Positions 34,799 to 44,047 of a stretch of DNA of 64,000 nt are shown one piece after another. A program made the position numbers and the translations under genes. The notes below the pieces were generated by a model. The model was not told the origin of the DNA. It saw only the letters and a program-made list of their open reading frames with translations, and did no database searches. Positions within the stretch are counted from its first letter, which is position 1; the number at the start of each line of letters is the position of its first letter. The stretch comes from MGIIa-L1 sp002495945 (GTDB lineage Archaea > Thermoplasmatota > Poseidoniia > Poseidoniales > Poseidoniaceae): the NCBI GenBank assembly GCA_964013535.1, contig CAXGWS010000007.1:7521-71520 (forward strand), written 5' to 3'.

Positions 34799-36232
34799 CT
34801 ATTCTTCTTCGACCCAAAGATGTGAAGGAGATGAATCAAGTATTGAGCGCTTATTTGCTTTCAGCCTCTGTAATCTAAACAAAACAAATGCAGTCATCCA
34901 CAATGATGGTACGGATAATAAAATCGCCCGCCACATCTTGTTATCATTGTAATCATTTACTACACTAACCTCAATTATGTCTTCCGAATTTGTGCTTGGA
35001 TTGTGCATAACAATCAAGTTGTAAATTAGATAACTATCCGTAACAATTTCAACCTCTTCCCCTGGACCGATTATGTAGTGCTCGCCAATGCTTACCAAAT
35101 ACTGCCAATCAATTGACCCATTATCCATCGTTTTAGCACTCTCTTCGACTGAAATATAAACCACTTCGAGAGTTAAGGAAGGATCGAGATTTTTAACCGT
35201 CGAATCAACGTGTTCACCGTACTTTAATTCTTGAATAATCTCGTATGTTGAGTCCTCAGGCCCGAGCCTAAAAGAAACTCTGTCGTCCGAATTTTCCATT
35301 TGAACATTCACTGCCATCAAGATTAAAGTGAACATTACCAAAGCGATAGCACCTTCGATAATTGCATGTCGCCTTACTTTGATTTTGTCAAGACCTTTGA
35401 AGAATGAACCGTAATCATTTCTTATACGTGGTTGTAGGTGATGGATAAACAGAGCACCAACGCCACCAATCAGTATGCCAAGAGGGATGTCAGTAAACCA
35501 ATGAATTCCGAGGTATAGAATCGAAAATATGAACAGAATTGTATTAAGCAATACAAACAAGAAATATTTGTAGTGACGCCACTCTTTCATCTTACCACCT
35601 TTTTCCTTAACGTGTAAGTAATTGAGCATGAGAATTCCAAATGGTATAGCGACGTGTAATGATGGTACGGCGTTATCAAGAGGGTCGTGTGTGGCATAAA
35701 ATACGGTATATGCTCCATCGTGATACAATAACGCCTCCATGCCTGGAATCCAAGAAGAGGTCACTTCGACATTGAAAAATAAGTAATATGGTACAGCTAA
35801 TGCGTATATTAGCAAATAATTCAACGTAACTTTGTCGGTCATGTCTCTGTCACCAGTATAAGCAAAATAGACCGTCGTTACATAAATCAAAAATAGGTAA
35901 ATAAAAAGATAATGAAAATTTAAAATTGCTGTTAATGTGTCATTGAGGAAAAAATCCTGTATGTGTTTGGTGAATTCACCTTCGATAGCATAAATCAAAT
36001 CTGTCCAGTGACCGACATCCGATTTTATCGGTTCGTTGAGCATGTCAGTGATTGACTTCCATTTTATGATTACTAAATAGCCCATTGCGTGCAGATAGTA
36101 GCGTTTTTCGTGAAATTCTTTGGCCCACATAGAGAGCGGAACTCGGTGTTCTTTCTGTGAGATTGAGAATAGCCAACACACTACAGGAGTGAATAATACC
36201 ACGAGCATCATCATGATAGTGTATGGACTCAT
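34799..36232 (-). CDS. Large PAP2-superfamily membrane protein with extracytoplasmic C-terminal domain
   Basis: 477 residues. About six helices in the first 290 residues carry the PAP2-type motifs NAVPSLHVAIPFG (PSxH) and LGIHWFTDIPLG (H-x3-D). A single helix (AIIEGAIALVMFTLILMAVN) then leads to a non-membrane domain of about 120 residues (residues 310-430) and a last helix (AILLSVPSLWMTAFVLFRL) with an RLKANKR cytoplasmic end. This is longer than ordinary PAP2 enzymes. The catalytic family is clear, the substrate is not. The start is ATG 36232, 26 bases from a TATA-like box. Confidence 0.85.
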   Translation of the reverse strand: MSPYTIMMMLVVLFTPVVCWLFSISQKEHRVPLSMWAKEFHEKRYYLHAMGYLVIIKWKSITDMLNEPIKSDVGHWTDLIYAIEGEFTKHIQDFFLNDTLTAILNFHYLFIYLFLIYVTTVYFAYTGDRDMTDKVTLNYLLIYALAVPYYLFFNVEVTSSWIPGMEALLYHDGAYTVFYATHDPLDNAVPSLHVAIPFGILMLNYLHVKEKGGKMKEWRHYKYFLFVLLNTILFIFSILYLGIHWFTDIPLGILIGGVGALFIHHLQPRIRNDYGSFFKGLDKIKVRRHAIIEGAIALVMFTLILMAVNVQMENSDDRVSFRLGPEDSTYEIIQELKYGEHVDSTVKNLDPSLTLEVVYISVEESAKTMDNGSIDWQYLVSIGEHYIIGPGEEVEIVTDSYLIYNLIVMHNPSTNSEDIIEVSVVNDYNDNKMWRAILLSVPSLWMTAFVLFRLQRLKANKRSILDSSPSHLWVEEE

Positions 36233-36252
36233 GACCCTCTCGCCACCTTTGT

Positions 36253-36260
36253 CAATATAT
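36253..36260 (-). promoter_or_regulatory. Candidate TATA box for the large PAP2 gene
   Basis: The minus strand reads GATATATTG across this site, centred about 25-26 bases before ATG 36232, the archaeal TATA-to-start distance. This predicts a leaderless message starting at the ATG. Confidence 0.45.
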
Positions 36261-36355
36261 CATTTTTCACCACATAATCACATAACTATCGATTATTAGC
36301 AAATTGCAAATCAGACGACACATCATGTTTTGAATGATTTCGTTTACCACGTAGT

Positions 36356-37507
36356 GTGTCTGACTGGCAGCAACCGCCTGAGAACTCATTGGCTAGTTTA
36401 GTCCATGGCATTACACATTGTGATGGAATTGAATTGGATTTGAGATTGACATCTGATAACGAATTAGTGATACATCACGATGCTAAGGTTTCGATTGCTA
36501 AGCATTTGTTAGATAGTGATAATCAATATGTTGAAGGATGGGAACTGGATGATTTGCAGAACCATGGATTTTGCTCATTTAGACAATTGATAGAAAATCA
36601 AATCATACAAAAAAATTGGCGTGATGAAGGAAAAATGGTCTGCTTGGAGCTTAAACGACCCCATCCAAAATCCCCAATTGGTGGCGGGTATTTCAACCAA
36701 AAGCGAGTAACTGAAAGTCTGTCTAAAATGATAGATAATGCATCCCTGTTACTTGATGAATTCGAAATTCCTAAATCGAACATCGTATTCTATGCATTCC
36801 ATAACAAAATGCATCAATCAATTAAAACATCTAATTGTAAATACAACTGGGCTGAATTATTACCGGTAGTTCCACGATTTGGCTATGGCCGGTTCAAACG
36901 ACTGATGGCCTATCCACAATATCTAGTAACGCCATTTAGCAAATTAATCAATAAACATAAACAACGAGGAGCATCAATGGTTCCATGCGCAATTGAATAT
37001 TTTCAACCGTTTTACAACCGTTTACTGATTGGCAGGAGTGTCGGTTTATCTGGGAAACGATTGGATTACTTTCAAAACTGTCGAAAAGCAATGCCGGTAT
37101 ATGTGTGGCCTGCGAAAAAAAATTATGAAGCTCGCTTACTGGACTCTGGAATCACCGGATTAACCGATAATTTAGACCCAGAATTCACATGGTACAAAGA
37201 CGGCAAACCAAGGTGGCGCTTTCCTGCCACTCAGCCGTTGGACATAGAGCAACAAAAGCGATTGAACAATGCCAATTTTGCAAACCACCGAGACATACTC
37301 AAAGAATTGTATTCCGAAGTCCCCAAGTGGTCGGAGTGTGACTTACAAAGGAAACAAACCATCATTCAATCGTGGCGGGACCGGTGGAACTGGGACTTTA
37401 ACACTGAAGATATGAAGGCCAATTTGGACTACGCACCACCGTGGCAAGCAGTTAGACTAATTGGCCACCGTGGTGCTGGTAAATCTCCAAGACCGGTTAT
37501 GCGTTGA
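36356..37507 (+). CDS. Glycerophosphodiester phosphodiesterase-like protein with C-terminal HRG (apparently permuted)
   Basis: 383 residues from GTG 36356; an in-frame stop six codons earlier excludes a longer N-terminus. GDPD barrel motifs are present in order: PPENSL, GIELDLRLTSDNELVIHHD, VCLELKRP, FYAFHNK and SGITGLTDNLDPEF. The usual first strand with the catalytic HRG is missing from the N-terminus. It instead appears at residues 371-373, in LIGHRGAGKSPRP, nine residues before the C-terminus, after a linker of about 100 residues (290-365). In a TIM barrel the ends are adjacent, so this could be a functional circular permutation; a truncated tandem gene is the alternative. Glycerophosphodiester hydrolysis is inferred from family. 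Its stop abuts the citrate synthase stop. Confidence 0.8.
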   Translation: MSDWQQPPENSLASLVHGITHCDGIELDLRLTSDNELVIHHDAKVSIAKHLLDSDNQYVEGWELDDLQNHGFCSFRQLIENQIIQKNWRDEGKMVCLELKRPHPKSPIGGGYFNQKRVTESLSKMIDNASLLLDEFEIPKSNIVFYAFHNKMHQSIKTSNCKYNWAELLPVVPRFGYGRFKRLMAYPQYLVTPFSKLINKHKQRGASMVPCAIEYFQPFYNRLLIGRSVGLSGKRLDYFQNCRKAMPVYVWPAKKNYEARLLDSGITGLTDNLDPEFTWYKDGKPRWRFPATQPLDIEQQKRLNNANFANHRDILKELYSEVPKWSECDLQRKQTIIQSWRDRWNWDFNTEDMKANLDYAPPWQAVRLIGHRGAGKSPRPVMR

Positions 37508-38683
37508 CTACTCGACATGCCGTAATTCTTGGGCTTCAGGGAAGTACTTGGGTCGATAGATTGGGACGCCTCTGCCATTGCGCATGTTGACTCGTTCATC
37601 GACTATTTGAGCACCGATTCCGGCAACTCTTGCCCAACCGAACAGAGTTGTGTAGTATGTTGGGTCTTCCAAACCAACATGATGCAGTAAAGCACCACTG
37701 GCGATATCAACATTAGCGTTTGGATTCCTAATTTTCTTGTTTTCCGCTAAGACTCGTGGTGCTACCTTACGAAGCATTTTGATGATTTTGAAATTCTCAT
37801 CATCAGGACAGATTTGTTCACCCAATTCAAATTGAGCACTCGCTCTTGGATCTTCTACACTTAGTACAGCATGACCAAAACCGTAAACAGGGCGTCCTTG
37901 TGTTAATTCATTTCGAACAAATTCTTCTACTTCTGATTCATCATCAGTGCCAACCTTGAGGACAAATTCCAAGCATGATTGATTGGCTCTCCCGTGTAAT
38001 GGACCTGATAGAGCATTCATTGCACCAGCGATAGCAGAGTAGACTGTTGCTTTTCCCGAGGCAATTGACTTGCCGGTAAATGTAGATAAATTGCCACCTC
38101 CATGGTCCATGTGCAAAACCAGATACGTCGACACAACTCTTGCCATTTTCTGCTGATCTACGTCAGATAAGTCAAGAGTCTCGACAAATCGATCAACAAG
38201 TGATTTAGAGACATCATCTACTGGTATATTCTCGGTTCTACCCTCTCGATAGCGGAACATTAAACCCATTAGACGTGGCATCCTTGCAACCAAATTTAGT
38301 GCGTCATCAAGCCAATTTTCGGTCGTTTCATACATACCCAATGTGTGTATGCCAACCGACAACCAGTCCATGGGATGGCCTTGCTTAGGAAGGCTGGCTA
38401 AAACGGTCTCAACGCCTTCAGGCATGGTGGCTCGGGCTGAAAGGTTGGCTCTAAATTCAGCAGATTGCTCAGCAGTTGGTAATTCTTTATTGAATAACAG
38501 ATAAATGATATCTTCAGGCGAAAAGTCAACCAATTCTTTGATGGGGTAACCGCAGTAATGAACACCCTCATCCGGTGTTACAAATGAGGTTCTACAAGTG
38601 CCAACAGGAATACCTCTCAAACCAGTATTAAGATGATTTTCCGTGACTTCACAGAGTACATCTTCCTTTGTCATGAATCCCAC
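37508..38683 (-). CDS. gltA: Citrate synthase
   Basis: 391 residues. It condenses acetyl-CoA and oxaloacetate. Catalytic regions are visible: LVLHMDHGGGNLSTFTGKSI (first His), ALSGPLHGRANQSCLEFV (second His), VYGFGHAVLSVEDPRA, and NVDIASGALLHHVGL with the catalytic Asp. The HMDHGGGN variant of the usual HADHxxNAS segment is worth noting. The start is ATG 38683 or 38674. A 2-methylcitrate synthase role cannot be excluded, but no prp genes are nearby. Confidence 0.92.
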   Translation of the reverse strand: MGFMTKEDVLCEVTENHLNTGLRGIPVGTCRTSFVTPDEGVHYCGYPIKELVDFSPEDIIYLLFNKELPTAEQSAEFRANLSARATMPEGVETVLASLPKQGHPMDWLSVGIHTLGMYETTENWLDDALNLVARMPRLMGLMFRYREGRTENIPVDDVSKSLVDRFVETLDLSDVDQQKMARVVSTYLVLHMDHGGGNLSTFTGKSIASGKATVYSAIAGAMNALSGPLHGRANQSCLEFVLKVGTDDESEVEEFVRNELTQGRPVYGFGHAVLSVEDPRASAQFELGEQICPDDENFKIIKMLRKVAPRVLAENKKIRNPNANVDIASGALLHHVGLEDPTYYTTLFGWARVAGIGAQIVDERVNMRNGRGVPIYRPKYFPEAQELRHVE

Positions 38684-38763
38684 TCAACCATCCGAGTTAT
38701 CACTATGGTATAAAGACGGCCTATTTAGTCATCAAGCAAAGTAATACAACCGCTGTGAGTTAT

Positions 38764-39213
38764 CTACCACTCTCTAAATCCTTGAGAGGATTGGCGGTCG
38801 GCTATCACGTGAATTTTAATGGTATTTCCATCAATAATTATTGCATCCTCAGCAGTCAAACCGGGACATTCCTGTTTAGTTTGTTGCCAATTTCGATCAG
38901 TAGCGAGGTTTTCGGCCCACCAGGGATATGCTGCACATTGTTGAGGGCGATTTTGATAGATTTGACAGGTTTTCTCCTCGCTAAGATAGATACAGATTCC
39001 ATCCGATTCTCGGCTTTTCAAAATATACCTACCGTCCAAAGTACGTTGACAATCCCTTTCTAACCAATCGGGAACTGAAAGATTCATGCTCGAAGCAATT
39101 CTCTTAGCGTCATGCTTCGAAAGGTAAACGATGCCTCCTGGCTCATCACAGCACTTACCGCAACCTGTTTGACACGCGAATTTTACTCCGCTACTCCACC
39201 AAGGATGCCTCAT
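38764..39213 (-). CDS. YkgJ-family cysteine-cluster protein
   Basis: 149 residues. The cysteine pattern of the YkgJ/FliB-like family (PF03692) is clear: CQTGCGKCC near the start, GICIYL, TCQIYQNRPQQCAAYPWW and ECPGL. These Cys probably bind zinc or an iron-sulfur cluster. The biochemical role is not established. Its start overlaps the end of the DnaA-like gene by 4 bases, so it belongs to the same transcription unit. Confidence 0.87.
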   Translation of the reverse strand: MRHPWWSSGVKFACQTGCGKCCDEPGGIVYLSKHDAKRIASSMNLSVPDWLERDCQRTLDGRYILKSRESDGICIYLSEEKTCQIYQNRPQQCAAYPWWAENLATDRNWQQTKQECPGLTAEDAIIIDGNTIKIHVIADRQSSQGFREW

Positions 39214-41225
39214 TCTTCCTCACCACTGAGGACCACTGCAACCGGTGTCAATGTAGATGTCTGTTTAACACCCTCTGGATGTGGTTCAAGAACACCTTCA
39301 ATAGGAATCTTAACCGATTCATCAATCAATAAATCATCCACTGAAACTTGAGACTCATTAACATCCCATTCTCCATCAGGGACAAAACTTTCCAGTGTAT
39401 CGGTTATATCGTCGTCCAAAAATTCAGGAAGTTCAGCACGATTAGGGTCTATGGTGACCAACTCATGCTCAAGTGCTCTTAGTTCATCGGCAATTCCGAT
39501 CAATCCTTCCATAGATGCATCTGAAGTCCTGTTTGCAAGGTCAAGCAATCGCGCTTCAAGATCGACTAACTGCCCAGTTTCTGCTGATATAGTTTGGTTG
39601 GATTGGTCGATTTTATTATCAATTCCAACATCTAATTCGGTCAAAATATCTGCCGCAAGAGTATGATCCTTCTGAATAATTCTTGTCATTTTAGCAACCA
39701 AATGTTTGTCTCGGTCGTTAATGTCTATCACAGATGGAGCCTCAGGGGTTAAATCATCAAGTGTGGTTCGAATATGTGATTCAACAAAATCAGTTTCTAC
39801 CTCACTTAACGCAGCAATATCGAGTTCAGGGGGCTCATAATCATCTGATAGTTCTGGCAATTCCGAGTTAATCTCGATGCCTCCAAGATGATTATCGCTG
39901 TAAACAACATCGACTACTGAGTTAATCAATCTAGTCGCAATATCCTCGACACTCTCGCTTGCCAGTTCCGCCGCTACTTCTTCTTCATCAGACTGAATGT
40001 CATTGATTAATTTGTAAACATCAATTGAATCTATTAGTTGTGCGCCGTGGTTTATTGCTGACTCCACTTTATCCATAGCATTCTTTGTATTCCGCCAGCC
40101 TACTTCTCCTGATGTAACCAGTAGTGCCAGTTGTTCATCACTCAGCACGATACTTTTCTGCATCGCCAGGCGTCGAGCATACAATAACAAACTACCTGCG
40201 CCAACTGGATTGAGCATTGTCTTAACTCCACTTCTCAATAAGTCCCATATCTTTGAAGCAGGCCAATTATCTACTGAGTTAGTACAAGTAACTACAACGT
40301 GAATATTCAAATTCAAAGCCGTATCTACCATCCTACCAATGTGATTCATCACATCATCATCAGCTAAATGTTCATCAATATCGTCAATCAAAAGAACCGA
40401 GGCGTGGGCAAAAACGTCTGTCCAACTGAGATTGTTACTCAACACTTTAGGTAATTCTTCTCCCCGAACAAAGAATACAGTCTGGTCTGCCCGAAGCAAT
40501 ATTGACTGGCCAATTGCATTCAATAGATGTGATTTGCCGGTTCCAGAATCACCTATAATTATCAAAGGATTTAGTGATTGTTGGGTAAAATCAACAACTT
40601 GTTCGGCCAGTTGAGTCGCACGCTTATTTTCAGAAACAGTACACCAAGTCTTGAATGTATTATGAGTACTGAAAGGGAGTTCCTTTGGCCAATCCACAAC
40701 TACAGGTATGTGAGTCGAATGGTGGTGTGTTATCGATGCGGGTGGTTCGCTAAGATGATGCTGTTTATCATCGATTTCCCTAGTACCGGAAACAACACTA
40801 CTCCAAATTGGAGTACCATCTGATTCAAAACCAAAGAAGGTATTTTCAGACATATTTGCATCACTTGAAATCTTATTCAAGGTTCGTTCTCGAAGATTTT
40901 TTAGTCGCTGTGCCACGAGGGTAGATACGTCGTTATTCGAATCCCCAACCGAAATTTTTGGTTGGTAATTTTCAGATTCTTGACCTAGTACCCCATCAGC
41001 GAGCAGGTCGTATGTTGGCCGATTTTTGACTCCAACCCTCGCAAGAAGCGGTTTTCGATTTAGAGCTAACTCGGTTTTACCCGTCATACGGGCGAGTTTT
41101 GACCTCGGCTGAACCTGACTACGACTATCCTGATGCTTGGGGAGAGAACCTGACTTGTCTTTGGAATTAACATGTCTTTCAGCGTTTTTTATTGCGCTTA
41201 ACAATTTATTCCTTCGGGCGTTCAT
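39210..41225 (-). CDS. DnaA-like AAA+ ATPase with acidic C-terminal tail
   Basis: 671 residues. A basic, probably disordered N-terminus (about 1-180) precedes an AAA+ module resembling bacterial DnaA/Hda: FKTWCTVSENKRATQLAEQV, NPLIIIGDSGTGKSHLLNAI (Walker A), VLLIDDID (Walker B), VVVTCTNS (sensor 1), LLRSGVKTMLNPVGAGSLLL (arginine-finger/box VII region) and GWRNTKNAMDKVESAI (sensor 2). The DnaA domain IV DNA-binding helix-turn-helix is not seen; instead about 250 acidic residues follow. It overlaps the DUF835 gene by 4 bases. Archaeal replication normally uses Orc1/Cdc6, so a regulatory or localisation role is as likely as initiation. Confidence 0.75.
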   Translation of the reverse strand: MNARRNKLLSAIKNAERHVNSKDKSGSLPKHQDSRSQVQPRSKLARMTGKTELALNRKPLLARVGVKNRPTYDLLADGVLGQESENYQPKISVGDSNNDVSTLVAQRLKNLRERTLNKISSDANMSENTFFGFESDGTPIWSSVVSGTREIDDKQHHLSEPPASITHHHSTHIPVVVDWPKELPFSTHNTFKTWCTVSENKRATQLAEQVVDFTQQSLNPLIIIGDSGTGKSHLLNAIGQSILLRADQTVFFVRGEELPKVLSNNLSWTDVFAHASVLLIDDIDEHLADDDVMNHIGRMVDTALNLNIHVVVTCTNSVDNWPASKIWDLLRSGVKTMLNPVGAGSLLLYARRLAMQKSIVLSDEQLALLVTSGEVGWRNTKNAMDKVESAINHGAQLIDSIDVYKLINDIQSDEEEVAAELASESVEDIATRLINSVVDVVYSDNHLGGIEINSELPELSDDYEPPELDIAALSEVETDFVESHIRTTLDDLTPEAPSVIDINDRDKHLVAKMTRIIQKDHTLAADILTELDVGIDNKIDQSNQTISAETGQLVDLEARLLDLANRTSDASMEGLIGIADELRALEHELVTIDPNRAELPEFLDDDITDTLESFVPDGEWDVNESQVSVDDLLIDESVKIPIEGVLEPHPEGVKQTSTLTPVAVVLSGEEE

Positions 41226-43180
41226 TGGTCATCCCCCTCGTAAGAAATAAGCTCTTCATCACTGATTGAGGATTTCGTTTGATATTCTGTCGACCATTTT
41301 TGATAATTCTTATCGACATCAATGACACTTTGCCCTCTTGATGCAGATTCTCTTTGACGGCGTTTTGAAATGTCTCCTTTGGCGATATCACTCGATGAAT
41401 GCACTATTGTATCGACATTGATTTTCCGATTAACCGGTAAATTCCTCTTAGTTTTTACAACAGGTAATTCACTAGCAGATGATTGAGATTTCTGATTTAA
41501 TGCTTGCTTGAGTGAACGGCTATTGTTGGAATTTGTACTTTTGAGCATGCTCTGCAAAGCTGCATCCATCTTCTCTGCGCGAGTTGTTAAATTAGTGTCA
41601 ATGGCCTGTCTTAGAGAGCGTATTTTGGTTACATTTCCAATCTCAGGAAGTATCACATCTCGATTAATTGCTGTTGCCGAACCTTTAGCCATTCCGTAAT
41701 TATCTACACCGGTTCTACGTGATTTTTTGGCTCGCTTTATGCGTATTGCCGCACGTGGTGATTTTGTTTTATGCAATGGCTCAATTTGTTTTGATTCCTT
41801 AATCGCTAATTTTGGTTTAGATTTTGCAGGCGTTTCAATAATTTCTGGATTATTAGCAACTGAATTGATTGAAGCAGAAAATGCAGTCTCCATCAAATTT
41901 GAAACCAAGTTAGTATCCTCTACGAGTTGGCCATCCTGTGTGATAATTTCGGGCATTATGTCAGTCGGTGCTTGCCATTCATCAACGACTTGGTTAAGAA
42001 TTTCCTTGGCTTCTGTCAAATCTTCCTCAGCGACGCTTGCCGCCCCGCCAAACATAGCTTCGTCGCCCGTATGAGCGATGTTTTCGGCAGTCTTAGCGAA
42101 ACTAATTTGCTGCTGAATCCACGATAACTCCTCATCTGATAATTCCATACAAATAGGATGGTCGAGGACTGACTCACTATCCATAACCAAATTCTCAAGA
42201 TACTGAGGGGAAATTAATTCGAACTCCCTACTGAATGACCGCCTTTCTCGTGTATTCATAAGTTCAAGATTACAATGGACGAGCAGCAAATGATCTGCTA
42301 GTCTCACTTCATCGATAAGGCTCCTAAACATGTTAATTATTGATTTGAATTCATTGGTCGCCAACAGGTAATCCAGGCCGGAAAACACCACAACAGCTTG
42401 CTTATTAGCCCACAAAAAATCCTTTAATTTCTTTTGAATCAAGGAAGGATCTGGTAGAACATTAATGTCGCTGACTTGCGATGAAATCTTGATGCAAGAT
42501 GAGTTCGGAATATCATAATCGTTAGTCAGCATTCTTGGTTCACTGCGTGAGAAGACTATCAATGGTCTGCCATGAGTTGCTAAAATGCCTGCCAAATTGA
42601 ACAAAGTTTCAGAACTGCTAGAATCAACTAACAATGTGTCGCCATAGTTTAGATACTTCTCACCTAAGTCAAATTTTTGCAATTTTGCCTTGGTAAGTTG
42701 CCTAATATATTCAGGTGCTTCAACAATAACTTCTTGTTCAGGGAGTCTTGCTTCCCTACGCCAACTACGAGTATTAAGTTGAACATAATTCCACCAGTCT
42801 GCCTTTGCTTGGTCACTTTGTTGATCTTCTGTACTGAGGGAAAAGTCAGGATATAAGTTGGTAATACGAATGATATCTTCATCCGGCAGTTCTACGAGGG
42901 AAATCAAGGCATCAAGGGCTGTCGAATCTCGCTCAATCTCTAACAAAGCCTCAAGGCCACCGCGAATTATATCTGTTTCATGTATTGCCAATTTGGGTAT
43001 ACCATCATGAATTAAAACTTGGCTAACACGCGGGATTAGTTCTTTTGGCCGCCGCTCGATTCTTATGTATCCCGAGATGCCTAAACGCACCATATCTCCC
43101 GATAATTGTGCTAATGCGTCATGCCCGCCGCGTCGTACTTCAATAACTACGCCTTGTGGCAATTCGACCAAAATTCTCAC
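41222..43180 (-). CDS. DUF835-domain protein
   Basis: 652 residues. The N-terminal 120 residues (ILVELPQGVVIEVRRGGHDA, LGISGYIRIERRP) vaguely resemble DUF2226/DUF4388-type modules. A DUF835-like domain (about 175-330) follows: YLNYGDTLLVDSSSSETLFN, RPLIVFSRSEPRML, VVVFSGLDYLLATNEF, IINMFRSLIDEVRLADHLLL, TRERRSFSREFE. The remainder is low-complexity and basic (SPRAAIRIKRAKKSRR), probably disordered and possibly nucleic-acid-binding. DUF835 is archaeal and functionally uncharacterised. The stop region overlaps the start of the DnaA-like ATPase (ATGA), so the two are likely one system. Confidence 0.72.
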   Translation of the reverse strand: MRILVELPQGVVIEVRRGGHDALAQLSGDMVRLGISGYIRIERRPKELIPRVSQVLIHDGIPKLAIHETDIIRGGLEALLEIERDSTALDALISLVELPDEDIIRITNLYPDFSLSTEDQQSDQAKADWWNYVQLNTRSWRREARLPEQEVIVEAPEYIRQLTKAKLQKFDLGEKYLNYGDTLLVDSSSSETLFNLAGILATHGRPLIVFSRSEPRMLTNDYDIPNSSCIKISSQVSDINVLPDPSLIQKKLKDFLWANKQAVVVFSGLDYLLATNEFKSIINMFRSLIDEVRLADHLLLVHCNLELMNTRERRSFSREFELISPQYLENLVMDSESVLDHPICMELSDEELSWIQQQISFAKTAENIAHTGDEAMFGGAASVAEEDLTEAKEILNQVVDEWQAPTDIMPEIITQDGQLVEDTNLVSNLMETAFSASINSVANNPEIIETPAKSKPKLAIKESKQIEPLHKTKSPRAAIRIKRAKKSRRTGVDNYGMAKGSATAINRDVILPEIGNVTKIRSLRQAIDTNLTTRAEKMDAALQSMLKSTNSNNSRSLKQALNQKSQSSASELPVVKTKRNLPVNRKINVDTIVHSSSDIAKGDISKRRQRESASRGQSVIDVDKNYQKWSTEYQTKSSISDEELISYEGDDQ

Positions 43181-43319
43181 CCCTTAGTTGTTAGACTTAC
43201 AGTTGTGTTATTCAAAGATGCGGAAGAATTCACTCTCAGAAAGCCATTTTCCCGAGGATATTTCTACCGCCAACTCACATTACAAAGGCTTAATTCTTTA
43301 CCACTTTTGACAAAGATAC

Positions 43320-43949
43320 ATGGCGGCTCCTAAAGGTCTGATTGCTTTCAATGAGTTAGACCTATGTGGACCATACAAACGACAGTGGCTAATTATCATC
43401 GCTTCAGTGGGGTTATTGGGCATAATTGGGCCTGCTATATCATTGCTTTTTGGACTCAGTGTGTTACTAATTCCAACCATGATAGTTTTGGCCGGATTGA
43501 TATTCATATTCTTTGGATTTGATAGCTGGTCACTAATCAATACACCACTGGCAGTAAATATGAATCATCCATTTGTCGATGATGAACCAATCGGTAAAGC
43601 AGTTGTTCAGATTAGAGATTCTAGCGGTAATTGGCAAGAACTTGGCCAGTACAGAGTACGCATTGTCAAAGATGAATTGGTCGGAGGTTACAATTTGGTC
43701 GAGGATAATGATGATTATCGATTGATTGCACATTTGTCTAAATCATCGAACAAAGCCAGAATTATGAAACAAATTATCATTGTCAATCAAGCATTGAGTT
43801 TGCGCGATGTCGTTAACGGCGACATAGACCCAATCGAAGACGCACGAGCAAGAGAAAGGATGGATTATGGCCTGCTAGAAAGAGATTGGTTACAAGATGA
43901 AGAATTAGAAATTGAAGGTCCGCTGGCTAAATTCCTCAACAAAGAATGA
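43320..43949 (+). CDS. Two-helix membrane protein with soluble C-terminus, unknown
   Basis: 209 residues. Two hydrophobic helices lie at about 22-65 (WLIIIASVGLLGIIGPAISL and LLIPTMIVLAGLIFIFFGFD), followed by a beta-rich soluble region (KAVVQIRDSSGNWQELGQYR) and an acidic C-terminus. No family is recognised. It is divergent from the DUF835 gene across 139 bases and followed by another membrane-protein gene on the same strand. Confidence 0.72.
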   Translation: MAAPKGLIAFNELDLCGPYKRQWLIIIASVGLLGIIGPAISLLFGLSVLLIPTMIVLAGLIFIFFGFDSWSLINTPLAVNMNHPFVDDEPIGKAVVQIRDSSGNWQELGQYRVRIVKDELVGGYNLVEDNDDYRLIAHLSKSSNKARIMKQIIIVNQALSLRDVVNGDIDPIEDARARERMDYGLLERDWLQDEELEIEGPLAKFLNKE

Positions 43950-44047
43950 CTATTAAGCGGAATTTACCCTGCTAATTCAATAACCATGCCTCGGCACATT
44001 ACATTGTGTCTACCTCTGGAAATTGGAGTTCAGTGATTGGTTCCATG

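Noticed and set aside
37508..38683. 2-methylcitrate synthase instead of citrate synthase
   Set aside because: No prpB, prpD or other methylcitrate-cycle gene is nearby and the sequence alone does not favour it; citrate synthase is the simpler call.
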